Below are positions 1 to 7,981 of a stretch of 42,959 nt of DNA, piece by piece. Origin of the DNA: an uncultured bacterium. GTDB lineage: Bacteria; Patescibacteriota; Minisyncoccia; Phycocordibacterales; UBA9973. Numbering within the stretch: the stretch's first letter is position 1; every line of letters starts with the position of its first letter. The notes under the pieces were generated by a model. The model saw only the letters and a list, made by a program, of their open reading frames with translations, had not been told where the DNA came from and ran no database searches. A program made the translations under genes and the position numbers. Location: contig CAISUD010000035.1 of NCBI GenBank assembly GCA_903888625.1, positions 1-42,959 of the forward strand. The letters run 5' to 3'.

Positions 1-432
<432 letters not shown>

Positions 433-566
433 AATTAGAACGAAACAAAACAAAAAACAGATCTCTGTATTCTATTACATAGATAAATATTTTGCCTTTC
501 GTTAGAATTTAATCGTTGCTCTAAAAATTATTTATATTACTTTAAAAAACAAACTAAACTTGCACT

Positions 567-589
567 TAGCCCTGCTCCTAGCAGGGCTA
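567..589 (-). other. Perfect hairpin in the 16S leader
   Basis: Two 10-nt arms, TAGCCCTGCT and AGCAGGGCTA, pair perfectly around a 3-nt loop. The hairpin lies about 135 nt upstream of the 16S 5' end and about 70 nt downstream of the inferred start of transcription. No T-tract follows directly, so it is not a standard terminator. A role in rRNA processing or antitermination is inferred. The rest of 433-662 is AT-rich with no recognisable gene. Confidence 0.6.
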
Positions 590-662
590 GTTCTCAAACT
601 ATTAATTTGTCAAAGATACCGAAAATTAAAACGCATACCTACATAGATAGCGTCACTGAGAG

Positions 663-691
663 AGTATATATCAAATGAATTTTGAAGTCAA
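663..691 (-). promoter_or_regulatory. rRNA operon promoter (TTGACT-N17-TATACT)
   Basis: On the minus strand a -35 TTGACT (691-686) and a -10 TATACT (668-663) are separated by exactly 17 nt. Transcription would begin near 656, giving a leader of about 220 nt before the 16S 5' end. It is the best sigma70-like match upstream of the rRNA. A TTGACA at 613-608 is nearer but has no -10 at the right distance. Confidence 0.75.
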
Positions 692-741
692 GGGGAAAAA
701 CTATCACTAAAAACCTTTATAAATATGGTATTTATATAATG

Positions 742-770
742 TTGTTTAAATGAGATTAGTGCAGTATAAT
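742..770 (+). promoter_or_regulatory. Promoter of the nucleotidyltransferase gene
   Basis: TTGTTT (742-747), 17 nt, then a consensus TATAAT (765-770). The ATG at 777 follows after six nucleotides, so the predicted transcription start falls on the start codon, implying a leaderless mRNA. It diverges from the rRNA promoter at 663-691. Confidence 0.65.
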
Positions 771-776
771 TAAGGA

Positions 777-2159
777 ATGTTTGAATCTGAATCAGTGCCT
801 AAATTTATTAATAAGAAAAAAGAGAAAACTTCCGAAAAAATAGAATATATTGAACCAACCACTAGGAAGATTGAACGAGGCAAGAATAAAGCTGACGACA
901 TTAGAATTGAAAAATTCAATAATTTTTCCGAGGACATCACAGAAGCATTTTGCACCATCGGTACAATATTTAAAAATGCTCACCCAAAAAATCTTTGGGA
1001 AATTACTGGGTCAGCAGCATCCTTTGTGGAAGGACAAACAACCGACCACCCAGCAGATATTGATGTAATTTTTGCCGAACCAGACTATGAAAAAGTTTTA
1101 GCAGAATTTCAAAAACTACAAATCGAAGGAAAAATTCAAGACTTAAAAGTTGTAGATATGGAAAATTTTAAAAATGAAAAAAATGGTTGTAAAAAAATAT
1201 TTGCTAGAATATTAACATCAAGTGGAAAATTAATCGAAGTAGAAGCCTTTGCTCAAAATGTTGACCCTTTGAAACCGAAAAATGGAATCAATAATCCTGG
1301 ATTAGAATCGACTGATATTAATATTTATGAAAAAAATAATATTGAGATAAACTTCTCAGACAGAGAAGGAATTTATAAATTTTACCTACAAGTTGCTTAT
1401 ATCGAGTTTCAAAAATACCAAATAGATGATCGCTGCTTAACAAAAATTAAAAATAAATTTCCTCTTAGATTACAAAAATTAATTTCACTTATTTTAGGAG
1501 AAAAATTTGAAAAAAAGGTAGACAGTGACCAATTAACCAAAGATCAAAGGCCAAATATCGAGATAATTTCCGATGAGGATATTAATAAACTTATCGATGA
1601 ATTTCTTGAACATAATACTAAGAACAAAGCCCTGGAATTAAGCGACGCAAGTCATTCTAGCATCAATCCAGCTGTAGTCCTTAAAAAACTTTTTGATGAT
1701 TTTAGATTAAATAGATATAACGAAGTTAATATAGAAAGTAAAGGTTTTGTTCAAAGTGAAATTGAAAGTAAATCCTTTAAAAATAGAGAAGAAGTAATAT
1801 TTGCATTAAATAAAGAACAGTTAGAAGGAACAAAAGAAATACTAGGAATGAATGAACTTACAAAAAAATATACCACATTAAACACCATGAATAAAACCTG
1901 CGAAAAAACAAAAACTTGTGACAAAGAAGCAATAGAAAAAATGACTTTAGATGCTGATACAATTTTAAAAGAGCTTTGCAAAGTTAAATTAAAATATGAA
2001 AAATATTTAGAAAAAATTAATTATAAAGACAATCGGGATTTTATTCCTTACGTTTCATTCCAAGCAATATTAGAAGAATTTATTAATCCAACCATTGAAC
2101 TTGCAATCAAAGTTCAAAGTAAAATATCAAAAAATGTTTATTCTCCTGTATATGCTTAA
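777..2159 (+). CDS. MNT-fold nucleotidyltransferase domain protein
   Basis: A 460-residue protein with a nucleotidyltransferase core. Residues 78-79 (GS in ITGSAAS) and the D94-x-D96 pair (PADIDVIF) match the GS...DxD metal-binding signature of polymerase-beta-like transferases, and E154/E156 (LIEVEAF) can supply the third carboxylate. This core sits in an N-terminal third that begins with about 50 charged residues. The C-terminal 300 residues are helical and lysine-rich, with no domain I recognise. The start is chosen because TATAAT lies six nt upstream. Substrate is unknown: tRNA, a small molecule or a protein are all possible. A 63-residue ORF follows 19 nt downstream, so the two probably share a transcript. 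The fold assignment is fairly sure; the function is open. Confidence 0.75.
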   Translation: MFESESVPKFINKKKEKTSEKIEYIEPTTRKIERGKNKADDIRIEKFNNFSEDITEAFCTIGTIFKNAHPKNLWEITGSAASFVEGQTTDHPADIDVIFAEPDYEKVLAEFQKLQIEGKIQDLKVVDMENFKNEKNGCKKIFARILTSSGKLIEVEAFAQNVDPLKPKNGINNPGLESTDINIYEKNNIEINFSDREGIYKFYLQVAYIEFQKYQIDDRCLTKIKNKFPLRLQKLISLILGEKFEKKVDSDQLTKDQRPNIEIISDEDINKLIDEFLEHNTKNKALELSDASHSSINPAVVLKKLFDDFRLNRYNEVNIESKGFVQSEIESKSFKNREEVIFALNKEQLEGTKEILGMNELTKKYTTLNTMNKTCEKTKTCDKEAIEKMTLDADTILKELCKVKLKYEKYLEKINYKDNRDFIPYVSFQAILEEFINPTIELAIKVQSKISKNVYSPVYA

Positions 2160-2178
2160 TAGTTAATAATAAAAATTT

Positions 2179-2370
2179 ATGAAAAAAGATATAAATAAAA
2201 AAGAAAAAGAAGACTACGGAGATTATCAAACCAACAAAAAAGATAGAGCTGAAACTCATGAAGAAATAAAAAAATTGGGGTATGACTATCTTTTGGAGCA
2301 ACTTAAAAAATATGGTTTTTCAAACCCTGAAAAATTAGCCGAGGATATTTTAAAAGATAAAAAGGAATAA
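2179..2370 (+). CDS. Small highly charged hypothetical protein
   Basis: A 63-residue protein made mostly of K, E and D, with an amphipathic helical stretch in the second half (HEEIKKLGYDYLLEQLKKYG, then PEKLAEDILKDKK). No signal peptide, cysteine or membrane segment is visible. It lies 19 nt after the nucleotidyltransferase gene, has no Shine-Dalgarno motif, and ends directly before a strong bidirectional terminator, which supports it being the real last gene of that unit. I do not recognise the family; a helical partner of the nucleotidyltransferase is possible but purely inferred. Confidence 0.55.
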   Translation: MKKDINKKEKEDYGDYQTNKKDRAETHEEIKKLGYDYLLEQLKKYGFSNPEKLAEDILKDKKE

Positions 2371-2374
2371 TACT

Positions 2375-2402
2375 AAAAAAATCCCCGTCAGGGGATTTTT
2401 TT
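2375..2402. terminator. Bidirectional intrinsic terminator
   Basis: Arms AAAAAAATCCCC and GGGGATTTTTTT pair over 12 bp around a GTCA loop, with A/T tracts on both sides. It serves the plus-strand gene ending at 2370 and the minus-strand gene ending at 2416. Confidence 0.9.
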
Positions 2403-2415
2403 ATTGTCTTTAAAT

Positions 2416-2787
2416 TTATTGAACTTGTGAAGTTGGAGGGACTACAGGAGGAACTTTTTTCACTGCCAACATTGGAACCAAAATTACTAAAAGATAACTT
2501 ATCCAATAGAAAACTGAATTAAAAATATCAGGAGCAAACCTTTGCGAAATTATAAAATCTAAAATAATTCCAACTACTGCAAAAACTAAACCGTATAAAA
2601 TTGCTTCTCCGAAATTCTTTGGGGCAATATTTTTTGCAAAAAAGAAAACTGCGACTAAAGTGACAACTGTTGTAATTATTGTGAAAAGCATATTTTGTGG
2701 CATTTTATATGCAATCAAAATACATACTACAATAAACATAATTGCCCAAACTAAAGCACCAAATCCAATTGCTTTTTTTATTTTCAT
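2416..2787 (-). CDS. Four-helix hypothetical membrane protein
   Basis: A 123-residue protein with four hydrophobic segments at about residues 8-28, 34-52, 62-82 and 88-110, short connecting loops, a positively charged N-terminus (MKIKKA) and a Pro/Val-rich C-terminal tail (KKVPPVVPPTSQVQ). No catalytic or binding motif is visible and I do not recognise the family. It follows the deoxyhypusine-synthase-like gene by 37 nt on the same strand and is probably co-transcribed with it, ending at the terminator at 2375-2402. No Shine-Dalgarno sequence precedes the ATG; the leader is AT-rich. Confidence 0.7.
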   Translation of the reverse strand: MKIKKAIGFGALVWAIMFIVVCILIAYKMPQNMLFTIITTVVTLVAVFFFAKNIAPKNFGEAILYGLVFAVVGIILDFIISQRFAPDIFNSVFYWISYLLVILVPMLAVKKVPPVVPPTSQVQ

Positions 2788-2824
2788 AATTTTTTTTATT
2801 ATTACTAATAACGACCTTTAAAAA

Positions 2825-3829
2825 TTATTTCTCCAAAATATTATACCGATCCAAAATTGCCTCAAACATAAATGGTACTACAATAGTTGCATCGGATTCA
2901 ATGACAAACATCGGAGTTTCTTTGGTAAGTTTATCCCAAGTAATTTTTTCATTTGGAGTTGCCCCAGAATAAGATCCATACGAAGTTGTTGAATCTGAAA
3001 TCTGACAAAAATATCCCCAAGGGCGAACTGGCTTTTTCAAATCATATTTTATCGAAGGCACGACGCAAATCGGAAAGTCTCCAGAAATTCCTCCACCGAT
3101 TTGAAAGAATCCAAGCCCTGGTCCATCTTTCACTTCACCTGCAAGTTCAGTATATCTGTCATATAAGTACATCATATATTCCACGCCAGTCTTCATCACC
3201 GTTGGACTCACAACGCCAGCTTTGCAATATCCAGCGAAAATATTTCCTAAAGTTGAATCTTCCCAACCTGGCACAACTATCGGTAAATTTTTCTTCGCTG
3301 CTTCGAGTAACCAACAATGTTCTGGATTCCCTTCATACAATCCTTTCAATTCATCGGACAAAAGAACTTGATAAAAATATTCATGTGGAAAATATCTCTC
3401 GCCTTTTGCTTCGGCATCTTTCCATCTTTTTAAGATGATAGGTTCAACTACACGAAAAGCTTCTTCTTCTGGAATAGAAGTATCCGTCACCCGGCGTTCA
3501 CCACGATTTAAAATATCTTCATCATCTTGTTTGGTAAAATATCGGTAATCTGGATAATCTTTATAACTATTATGTGCTACAAGTCTAAAAACTGATTCTT
3601 CCAAATTCGCTCCTGTGCAAGAAATCCCGTGAATTTTTTCATTTTTAATCATTGGCGCAAGAGTAATCCCCATTTGTGCGGAAGACATCGCTCCGCCCAT
3701 CGCTAAAAACATTTTTCCACCATCATCTAAATGTTTTTTATATGCCAAAGTGGCATCTTTCATTTGACGAGCATTAAAGTTAAAGAATAATTTTTGAAAC
3801 AAACCTAACATACTATTTTTGTTTTGCAT
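2825..3829 (-). CDS. Deoxyhypusine synthase-like protein lacking the catalytic lysine
   Basis: This 334-residue protein has the deoxyhypusine synthase (DHS) fold across its length: an N-terminal NAD-site stretch (MGGAMSSAQMG, then ISCTGANLEES), a GGGISGDFPICV loop and a C-terminal SDSTTSYGSYSGATPNE/ESDATIVVPF region like the end of eukaryotic DHS. Known DHS enzymes carry the spermidine-accepting lysine in GGGxxKH; here the matching position is glycine (GGGISGD). Bacteria have no eIF5A, and bacterial relatives often act on small polyamines. The reaction is therefore unclear: a polyamine-related transferase or an NAD-binding protein without DHS chemistry. The start at 3829 lies six nt after a -10 box and is shared with the divergent promoter of secG. 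Confidence 0.85.
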   Translation of the reverse strand: MQNKNSMLGLFQKLFFNFNARQMKDATLAYKKHLDDGGKMFLAMGGAMSSAQMGITLAPMIKNEKIHGISCTGANLEESVFRLVAHNSYKDYPDYRYFTKQDDEDILNRGERRVTDTSIPEEEAFRVVEPIILKRWKDAEAKGERYFPHEYFYQVLLSDELKGLYEGNPEHCWLLEAAKKNLPIVVPGWEDSTLGNIFAGYCKAGVVSPTVMKTGVEYMMYLYDRYTELAGEVKDGPGLGFFQIGGGISGDFPICVVPSIKYDLKKPVRPWGYFCQISDSTTSYGSYSGATPNEKITWDKLTKETPMFVIESDATIVVPFMFEAILDRYNILEK

Positions 3830-3835
3830 ACAAAT

Positions 3836-3868
3836 ATTATTGCATTTTAATTTAGTTTATGCAATAAT
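3836..3868. promoter_or_regulatory. Perfectly symmetric divergent promoter
   Basis: ATTATTGCAT (3836-3845) and ATGCAATAAT (3859-3868) form a perfect 10-bp inverted repeat. Each arm holds the -35 (TTGCAT) of one promoter and the -10 (AATAAT) of the other, both with 17 nt spacing. Plus direction: -35 3840-3845, -10 3863-3868, ATG 3876. Minus direction: -35 3864-3859, -10 3841-3836, ATG 3829. Both start codons lie at the predicted transcription starts, so both transcripts would be leaderless. Confidence 0.7.
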
Positions 3869-3875
3869 AGGACAT

Positions 3876-4118
3876 ATGCAATTCGTGGCTAAAATACTGC
3901 CTTATGTGCAGATTATACTTTCAATAGTTTTAGTTTTAGCAATTTTACTTCAGCAAACAACTGCTGGTCTTGGTGGTGCCTTGGGTGGCAACGACAATGG
4001 CTCTTTTCATCATACTCGACGAGGTTTTGAAAAATTCCTCTTTTATTTTTCTATTGTTTGTGGTATTCTCTTTGCTTTATCTGCTTTTTTGGCTATAATA
4101 GTAAAAGCTCGAAGTTAA
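3876..4118 (+). CDS. secG: Preprotein translocase subunit SecG
   Basis: An 80-residue protein with two membrane helices (about residues 7-24 and 52-73) joined by the typical glycine-rich loop: LLQQTTAGLGGALGG, then an N/D/H-rich stretch. This is the SecG pattern; SecG assists SecYE in moving proteins across the membrane. The same frame is open from 3819, but the upstream 19 residues overlap the divergent promoter and the neighbouring gene, while ATG 3876 is seven nt after a -10 box and gives the usual SecG N-terminus (MQFVAKILPYVQIILSIVLV). It begins a plus-strand run with a peptide-binding protein and RNase J. Confidence 0.92.
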   Translation: MQFVAKILPYVQIILSIVLVLAILLQQTTAGLGGALGGNDNGSFHHTRRGFEKFLFYFSIVCGILFALSAFLAIIVKARS

Positions 4119-4145
4119 ACTTAAATTTCTAAACTATTTTTAAAT

Positions 4146-5939
4146 ATGGAAAAACTAAAAAATATTGTGCGCAGTTTTAAATTACCAAAAAAATCGGAAG
4201 TTAAATCCGCCTTTTATTCTTTTTCAAAAAAAGAAAAAATAATATTTATTGGACTAGCACTGGTTCTATTTATTTGCACTATTGCTATTTTAGAAAATAT
4301 CAACAAATCTTTCATGGTCGCGGTGCCTGCTCGTGGTGGTTCCCTTTCCGAAGGTATTATCGGTACTCCACGTTTTGCAAGTCCAGTCCTCGCAATTTCT
4401 GATGCCGACAAAGATTTAGTTTCTTTAGTTTATTCAGGACTAATGAGAAAAAATCCGGACGGAGAATTAATTCCAGACTTAGCCGAAAATTATACAATAT
4501 CTCCTGATGGTTTGACATACACTTTCACTTTGAAAAATAAAATTTATTTTCAAGATGGTAAACCTGTAACGGCAAATGATGTCGTCTTCACCATCAATGA
4601 AATTAAGGACCCAGTTATCAAAAGTCCACTTAAAGGAAATTGGGATGGTATCAATGTAGAAAAAATTGACGACCAAACAGTTAAATTTACTTTAAAACAA
4701 CCTTACTCTTCATTTTTAGAAAATGCTACTGTCGGGATAATGCCTGAATCTTTATGGAGTGGTTCTCCACTTGAACTAAATAGTGCCAATACCAATCCTA
4801 TCGGCTCTGGTCCATTTAAAGTCTTAAATGTTAATAAGCAGTCTTCTGGGATTATCGATTCTTATACTCTTTCTTCTTTTAATAAATTTGCTTTAGGTAA
4901 CCCTTATTTGGGAAAAATCATTTTGCATTTTTATTCCAACGAAGATGATATGATCTCTGCCTTAAGAAATGGCACAGTGGACCAAGTGAGTTCTATCACT
5001 CCAGCCAATGCCGAAATTTTACGAGAAGAAAATTATCAAATAGACTCGGCTGTTTTACCAAGAGTTTTTGGCCTTTTCTTTAACCAAAATCAAGCTAAAA
5101 TTTTTACTGACAAAAATGTCGTTAAAGCCATCAACCTAGCAATCAACAAAGATAATATAATCAAACAAGTTTTAGCTGGCTATGGAGTAGTTATCAATGA
5201 TCCAATTCCTCCAAATATGATGGCTTACCAAAAATTAAGTGAAACAAACAATGCTTCTTATGAAGAAAATGTAGCGCAAGCCAAAAATATTTTAGCTAAA
5301 GATGGTTGGAAAATGGGTGCTGATGGATTTTTAACAAAAAATACTACTAGCACTAAAAAAATAACTGTTAAGGGCAAAACGACTACTAAAACTACTACCA
5401 TTACTGGTTCATCTGATTTAGGGTTTTCTATTTCTACTGGTAATACTCCTGAAATAGCCGAATCTGCTAATTTAATTGCACAAGATTTAGCTAAAATAGG
5501 GATAAAAGTTGATGTCAAAACTTTTGAAATTGGTGATTTAAACCAAATAGTAATTCGTCCTCGCAAATACGATGCTCTACTATTCGGTGAAATTATAAAT
5601 CACGAATCAGACCTTTTTGCTTTTTGGCACTCTTCACAAAGAAAAGATCCAGGGCTAAATGTAGCAATGTATGCCAATGCTAAAGTCGATAAACTATTAG
5701 AAGATGCTTCGATCACTATCAATGACAAAGCTCGAGTTTTGAAATACGCCCAATTTGAAAATCAAATCGAACAAGATATGCCAGCTGTCTTTTTGTACAG
5801 TCCAGATTTTATTTATGTTGTCTCTAAAAATCTTGAGGGTCTTTCGACAGATCATATCGTCTCGACTTCTGATAGATTTTCAAATTCATATCTTTGGTAC
5901 ACTGAGACCAATGATGTTTGGAAAATATTTGTCAAATAA
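4146..5939 (+). CDS. Membrane-anchored peptide ABC transporter substrate-binding protein (SBP family 5)
   Basis: A 597-residue protein with an N-terminal basic region, one membrane helix (about 31-50) and an extracytoplasmic family-5 binding domain like OppA/DppA: GLMRKNPDGELIPDLAENYTI, DGLTYTFTLK, FQDGKPVTANDVVFT and, late, LFGEIINHESDLFAFWHS. There is no lipobox cysteine, so the helix probably remains as anchor. A lysine/threonine-rich insert at about 395-420 is low complexity. No permease or ATPase genes are adjacent, so it may work with a transporter encoded elsewhere or act in another way. It lies 27 nt after secG and 39 nt before RNase J. The start has no Shine-Dalgarno motif. Confidence 0.88.
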   Translation: MEKLKNIVRSFKLPKKSEVKSAFYSFSKKEKIIFIGLALVLFICTIAILENINKSFMVAVPARGGSLSEGIIGTPRFASPVLAISDADKDLVSLVYSGLMRKNPDGELIPDLAENYTISPDGLTYTFTLKNKIYFQDGKPVTANDVVFTINEIKDPVIKSPLKGNWDGINVEKIDDQTVKFTLKQPYSSFLENATVGIMPESLWSGSPLELNSANTNPIGSGPFKVLNVNKQSSGIIDSYTLSSFNKFALGNPYLGKIILHFYSNEDDMISALRNGTVDQVSSITPANAEILREENYQIDSAVLPRVFGLFFNQNQAKIFTDKNVVKAINLAINKDNIIKQVLAGYGVVINDPIPPNMMAYQKLSETNNASYEENVAQAKNILAKDGWKMGADGFLTKNTTSTKKITVKGKTTTKTTTITGSSDLGFSISTGNTPEIAESANLIAQDLAKIGIKVDVKTFEIGDLNQIVIRPRKYDALLFGEIINHESDLFAFWHSSQRKDPGLNVAMYANAKVDKLLEDASITINDKARVLKYAQFENQIEQDMPAVFLYSPDFIYVVSKNLEGLSTDHIVSTSDRFSNSYLWYTETNDVWKIFVK

Positions 5940-5978
5940 AAACTAATTAAAATTATTAATAAAAAAACTAACTAAAAT

Positions 5979-7958
5979 ATGAAGAAAAAAACTAGATTAT
6001 CTTTCAGTGCTATCAGTATTGAACCAGCCAAGAACGCGACCAACAGCTTAAAGGCCGTCAATAACAATAAATCTACCCACCATCATCAGAATCATCCTGC
6101 TCGTCCTTTTAATTCTTCGAATAATCCAAAAAGAGAATTTGGAGGAGGAAAAAATAAACAAAAAAGTTCTACTTACCAATATTCTAAATTTGGCAAAGGA
6201 GGCAACCGAAACAAAGGCTTTGGTGGTAGTAAAAATCAATATCAAAATCCTAACGAAAATAAAATTCCACCACTCGAAGAGGGTAAAATTAGAATTATCC
6301 CACTCGGTGGAGTAGAAGAAATTGGAAAAAATATGACTGCCATTGAAATCGGAAATGATATCATCGTGGTTGATGCTGGAATGCATTTTTCCAATGAAGA
6401 AACTCCCGGAGTTGATTACGTAATTCCAAATACTACTTATTTAGAAGAACACAAAGACAAAATCCGTGGTCTCTTTATCACCCACGGGCACTTGGACCAC
6501 ATCGGTGGCGTGCCACTTGTCCTTTCTCGGATTGGCAATCCACCAGTTTATTCCAGAAACATTTCTATTCTTTTAATTAAAAAACGACAAGCAGAATTCC
6601 CTCACTTACCAGCTATCAAAACTGAAGTAGTTGAAAAAGATGGCACGATGATGTGTGGGAAAATTAAATTAAGATTTTTCGGTGTTACTCATACCATTCC
6701 TGATTCAATGGGTATCATTGTTGAAACAAAAAATGGTTGGATTGTAACTCCTGGAGATTATAAATTAGACCAAATAGATGGCGTCGTTTCCAAGGAAGAA
6801 GAAAAAGAATATTCTATTTTTGATAAAGCCAAAGTACTTTTATTAATGACTGATTCTACTAATATAGAAAACGAGGGCTATTCATTGCCTGAGATAAAAG
6901 TACACCAAGGGCTAGAAAATTTAATTAAAAAAATAAATGGCCGAATAATTATTGCTGCTTTTTCTTCTTCAATCACTCGTTTAACCCACGTAATAAAAGT
7001 GGCTGAAAATTTAGGTAAAAAAGTTGCTATCGATGGTCGTTCAATCAAAACCAACATTGAGGTAGCCAGTGAAGCCAACTTTTTCAAACCAAAAAAAGGG
7101 ACAATCGTTCCGATCGAAGAGGCAGATAGTTACCCTCCTAATAAAACAATTGTTCTTATGACTGGAGCCCAGGGTGAAGAATTTTCATCTCTCAATCGTG
7201 CTTCGAATAAATCGCATACAAAATTTTCTCTACATAAAGGTGATACGATTATTCTTTCTTCCTCTATCGTGCCAGGTAACGAACTTCAAGTTCAAAAAAT
7301 GAAAGACGGTTTGTCTCGCCAAGGAGTGAAAATAATCAGTTATCGAACTCCCGGAGAAGATTTCGTCCATGCAACTGGTCACGGCAACAAAGAAGACATT
7401 CGTTGGCTTCACAAAAAAACTCATCCAAAATTCTTTATTCCAATTCATGGAAATCATTTTATGCTTGAATTACATAAAGAATTAGCCATGGAAGTCGGAA
7501 TGCCAGAAAAAAATGTCATTGTACCAGATAATGGTTCAGTTATTGAAATTTCAGCTGATGGAGAAAGAATCGAACTTCGTAAGGAACGGGCTCCAGCTGC
7601 TCCAATGATGGTAGATGGACTCGCTATTTCTGATGTTCAAGATGTTGTTATTCGAGACCGACAAATGCTAGCTCAAGATGGAATGTTTGTCATCATTGCC
7701 CTTGTTGATCAAAATTCAGGCAAATTAAAAAAATCTCCAGACTTGATTTCTCGTGGCTTCGTTTATCTAAAAGAAAATCAAGAACTTCTTCGCCAAGTCC
7801 GAATCATTATCAAAAAAACAATAGAAGATAGTGCTCCGAAAACCAACCCAATTGACTTTGATCAAATCAAAAATAATTTGGGTGAAACAATTTCAAAATT
7901 CTTATATCAAAAAACTGCTAAAAGACCACTCATTATTCCAGTGATTTTAAGTGTCTAA
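5979..7958 (+). CDS. rnj: Ribonuclease J with long basic N-terminal extension
   Basis: A 659-residue RNase J: a metallo-beta-lactamase/beta-CASP RNase acting in RNA decay and processing. The core starts near residue 102 (GKIRIIPLGGVEEIGKNMTAIE); the zinc motif HGHLDH is at 169-174, and later landmarks include TPGDYKLDQ, TDSTNIE, HATGHG and PIHGNHFML, followed by the C-terminal domain. The first 100 residues are a low-complexity extension rich in N, K, G, S and H, including a HHHQNHP stretch and GGGKNK/GKGGNRNKGFGG, probably disordered and RNA-binding. It follows the peptide-binding gene by 39 nt and is probably in the secG operon. The leader holds the AT-rich motif ATTATTAATAA and no Shine-Dalgarno sequence. 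Confidence 0.95.
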   Translation: MKKKTRLSFSAISIEPAKNATNSLKAVNNNKSTHHHQNHPARPFNSSNNPKREFGGGKNKQKSSTYQYSKFGKGGNRNKGFGGSKNQYQNPNENKIPPLEEGKIRIIPLGGVEEIGKNMTAIEIGNDIIVVDAGMHFSNEETPGVDYVIPNTTYLEEHKDKIRGLFITHGHLDHIGGVPLVLSRIGNPPVYSRNISILLIKKRQAEFPHLPAIKTEVVEKDGTMMCGKIKLRFFGVTHTIPDSMGIIVETKNGWIVTPGDYKLDQIDGVVSKEEEKEYSIFDKAKVLLLMTDSTNIENEGYSLPEIKVHQGLENLIKKINGRIIIAAFSSSITRLTHVIKVAENLGKKVAIDGRSIKTNIEVASEANFFKPKKGTIVPIEEADSYPPNKTIVLMTGAQGEEFSSLNRASNKSHTKFSLHKGDTIILSSSIVPGNELQVQKMKDGLSRQGVKIISYRTPGEDFVHATGHGNKEDIRWLHKKTHPKFFIPIHGNHFMLELHKELAMEVGMPEKNVIVPDNGSVIEISADGERIELRKERAPAAPMMVDGLAISDVQDVVIRDRQMLAQDGMFVIIALVDQNSGKLKKSPDLISRGFVYLKENQELLRQVRIIIKKTIEDSAPKTNPIDFDQIKNNLGETISKFLYQKTAKRPLIIPVILSV

Positions 7959-7967
7959 AAAATTTGC

Positions 7968-7973
7968 TACAAT
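7968..7973 (+). promoter_or_regulatory. -10 element before the MFS gene
   Basis: TACAAT lies eight nt before the ATG at 7982, just after the RNase J stop codon. The position 17 nt upstream reads TTTTAA, a weak -35. If used, the message would be leaderless or nearly so, uncoupling the transporter from the RNase J transcript. Confidence 0.4.
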
Positions 7974-7981
7974 AGAGCTTA

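Noticed and set aside
608-613. TTGACA on the minus strand in the rRNA leader
   Set aside because: No -10 at 16-18 nt; the sequence there is the GC-rich hairpin. The 663-691 promoter is far better.
2953-3438. 161-codon plus-strand ORF opposite the DHS-like gene
   Set aside because: It is antisense to a well-conserved gene and its protein has no family pattern; a shadow ORF.
3819-3875. N-terminal extension of SecG
   Set aside because: It overlaps the divergent promoter and the DHS-like start; SecG proteins start at MQFVAK-like sequence.
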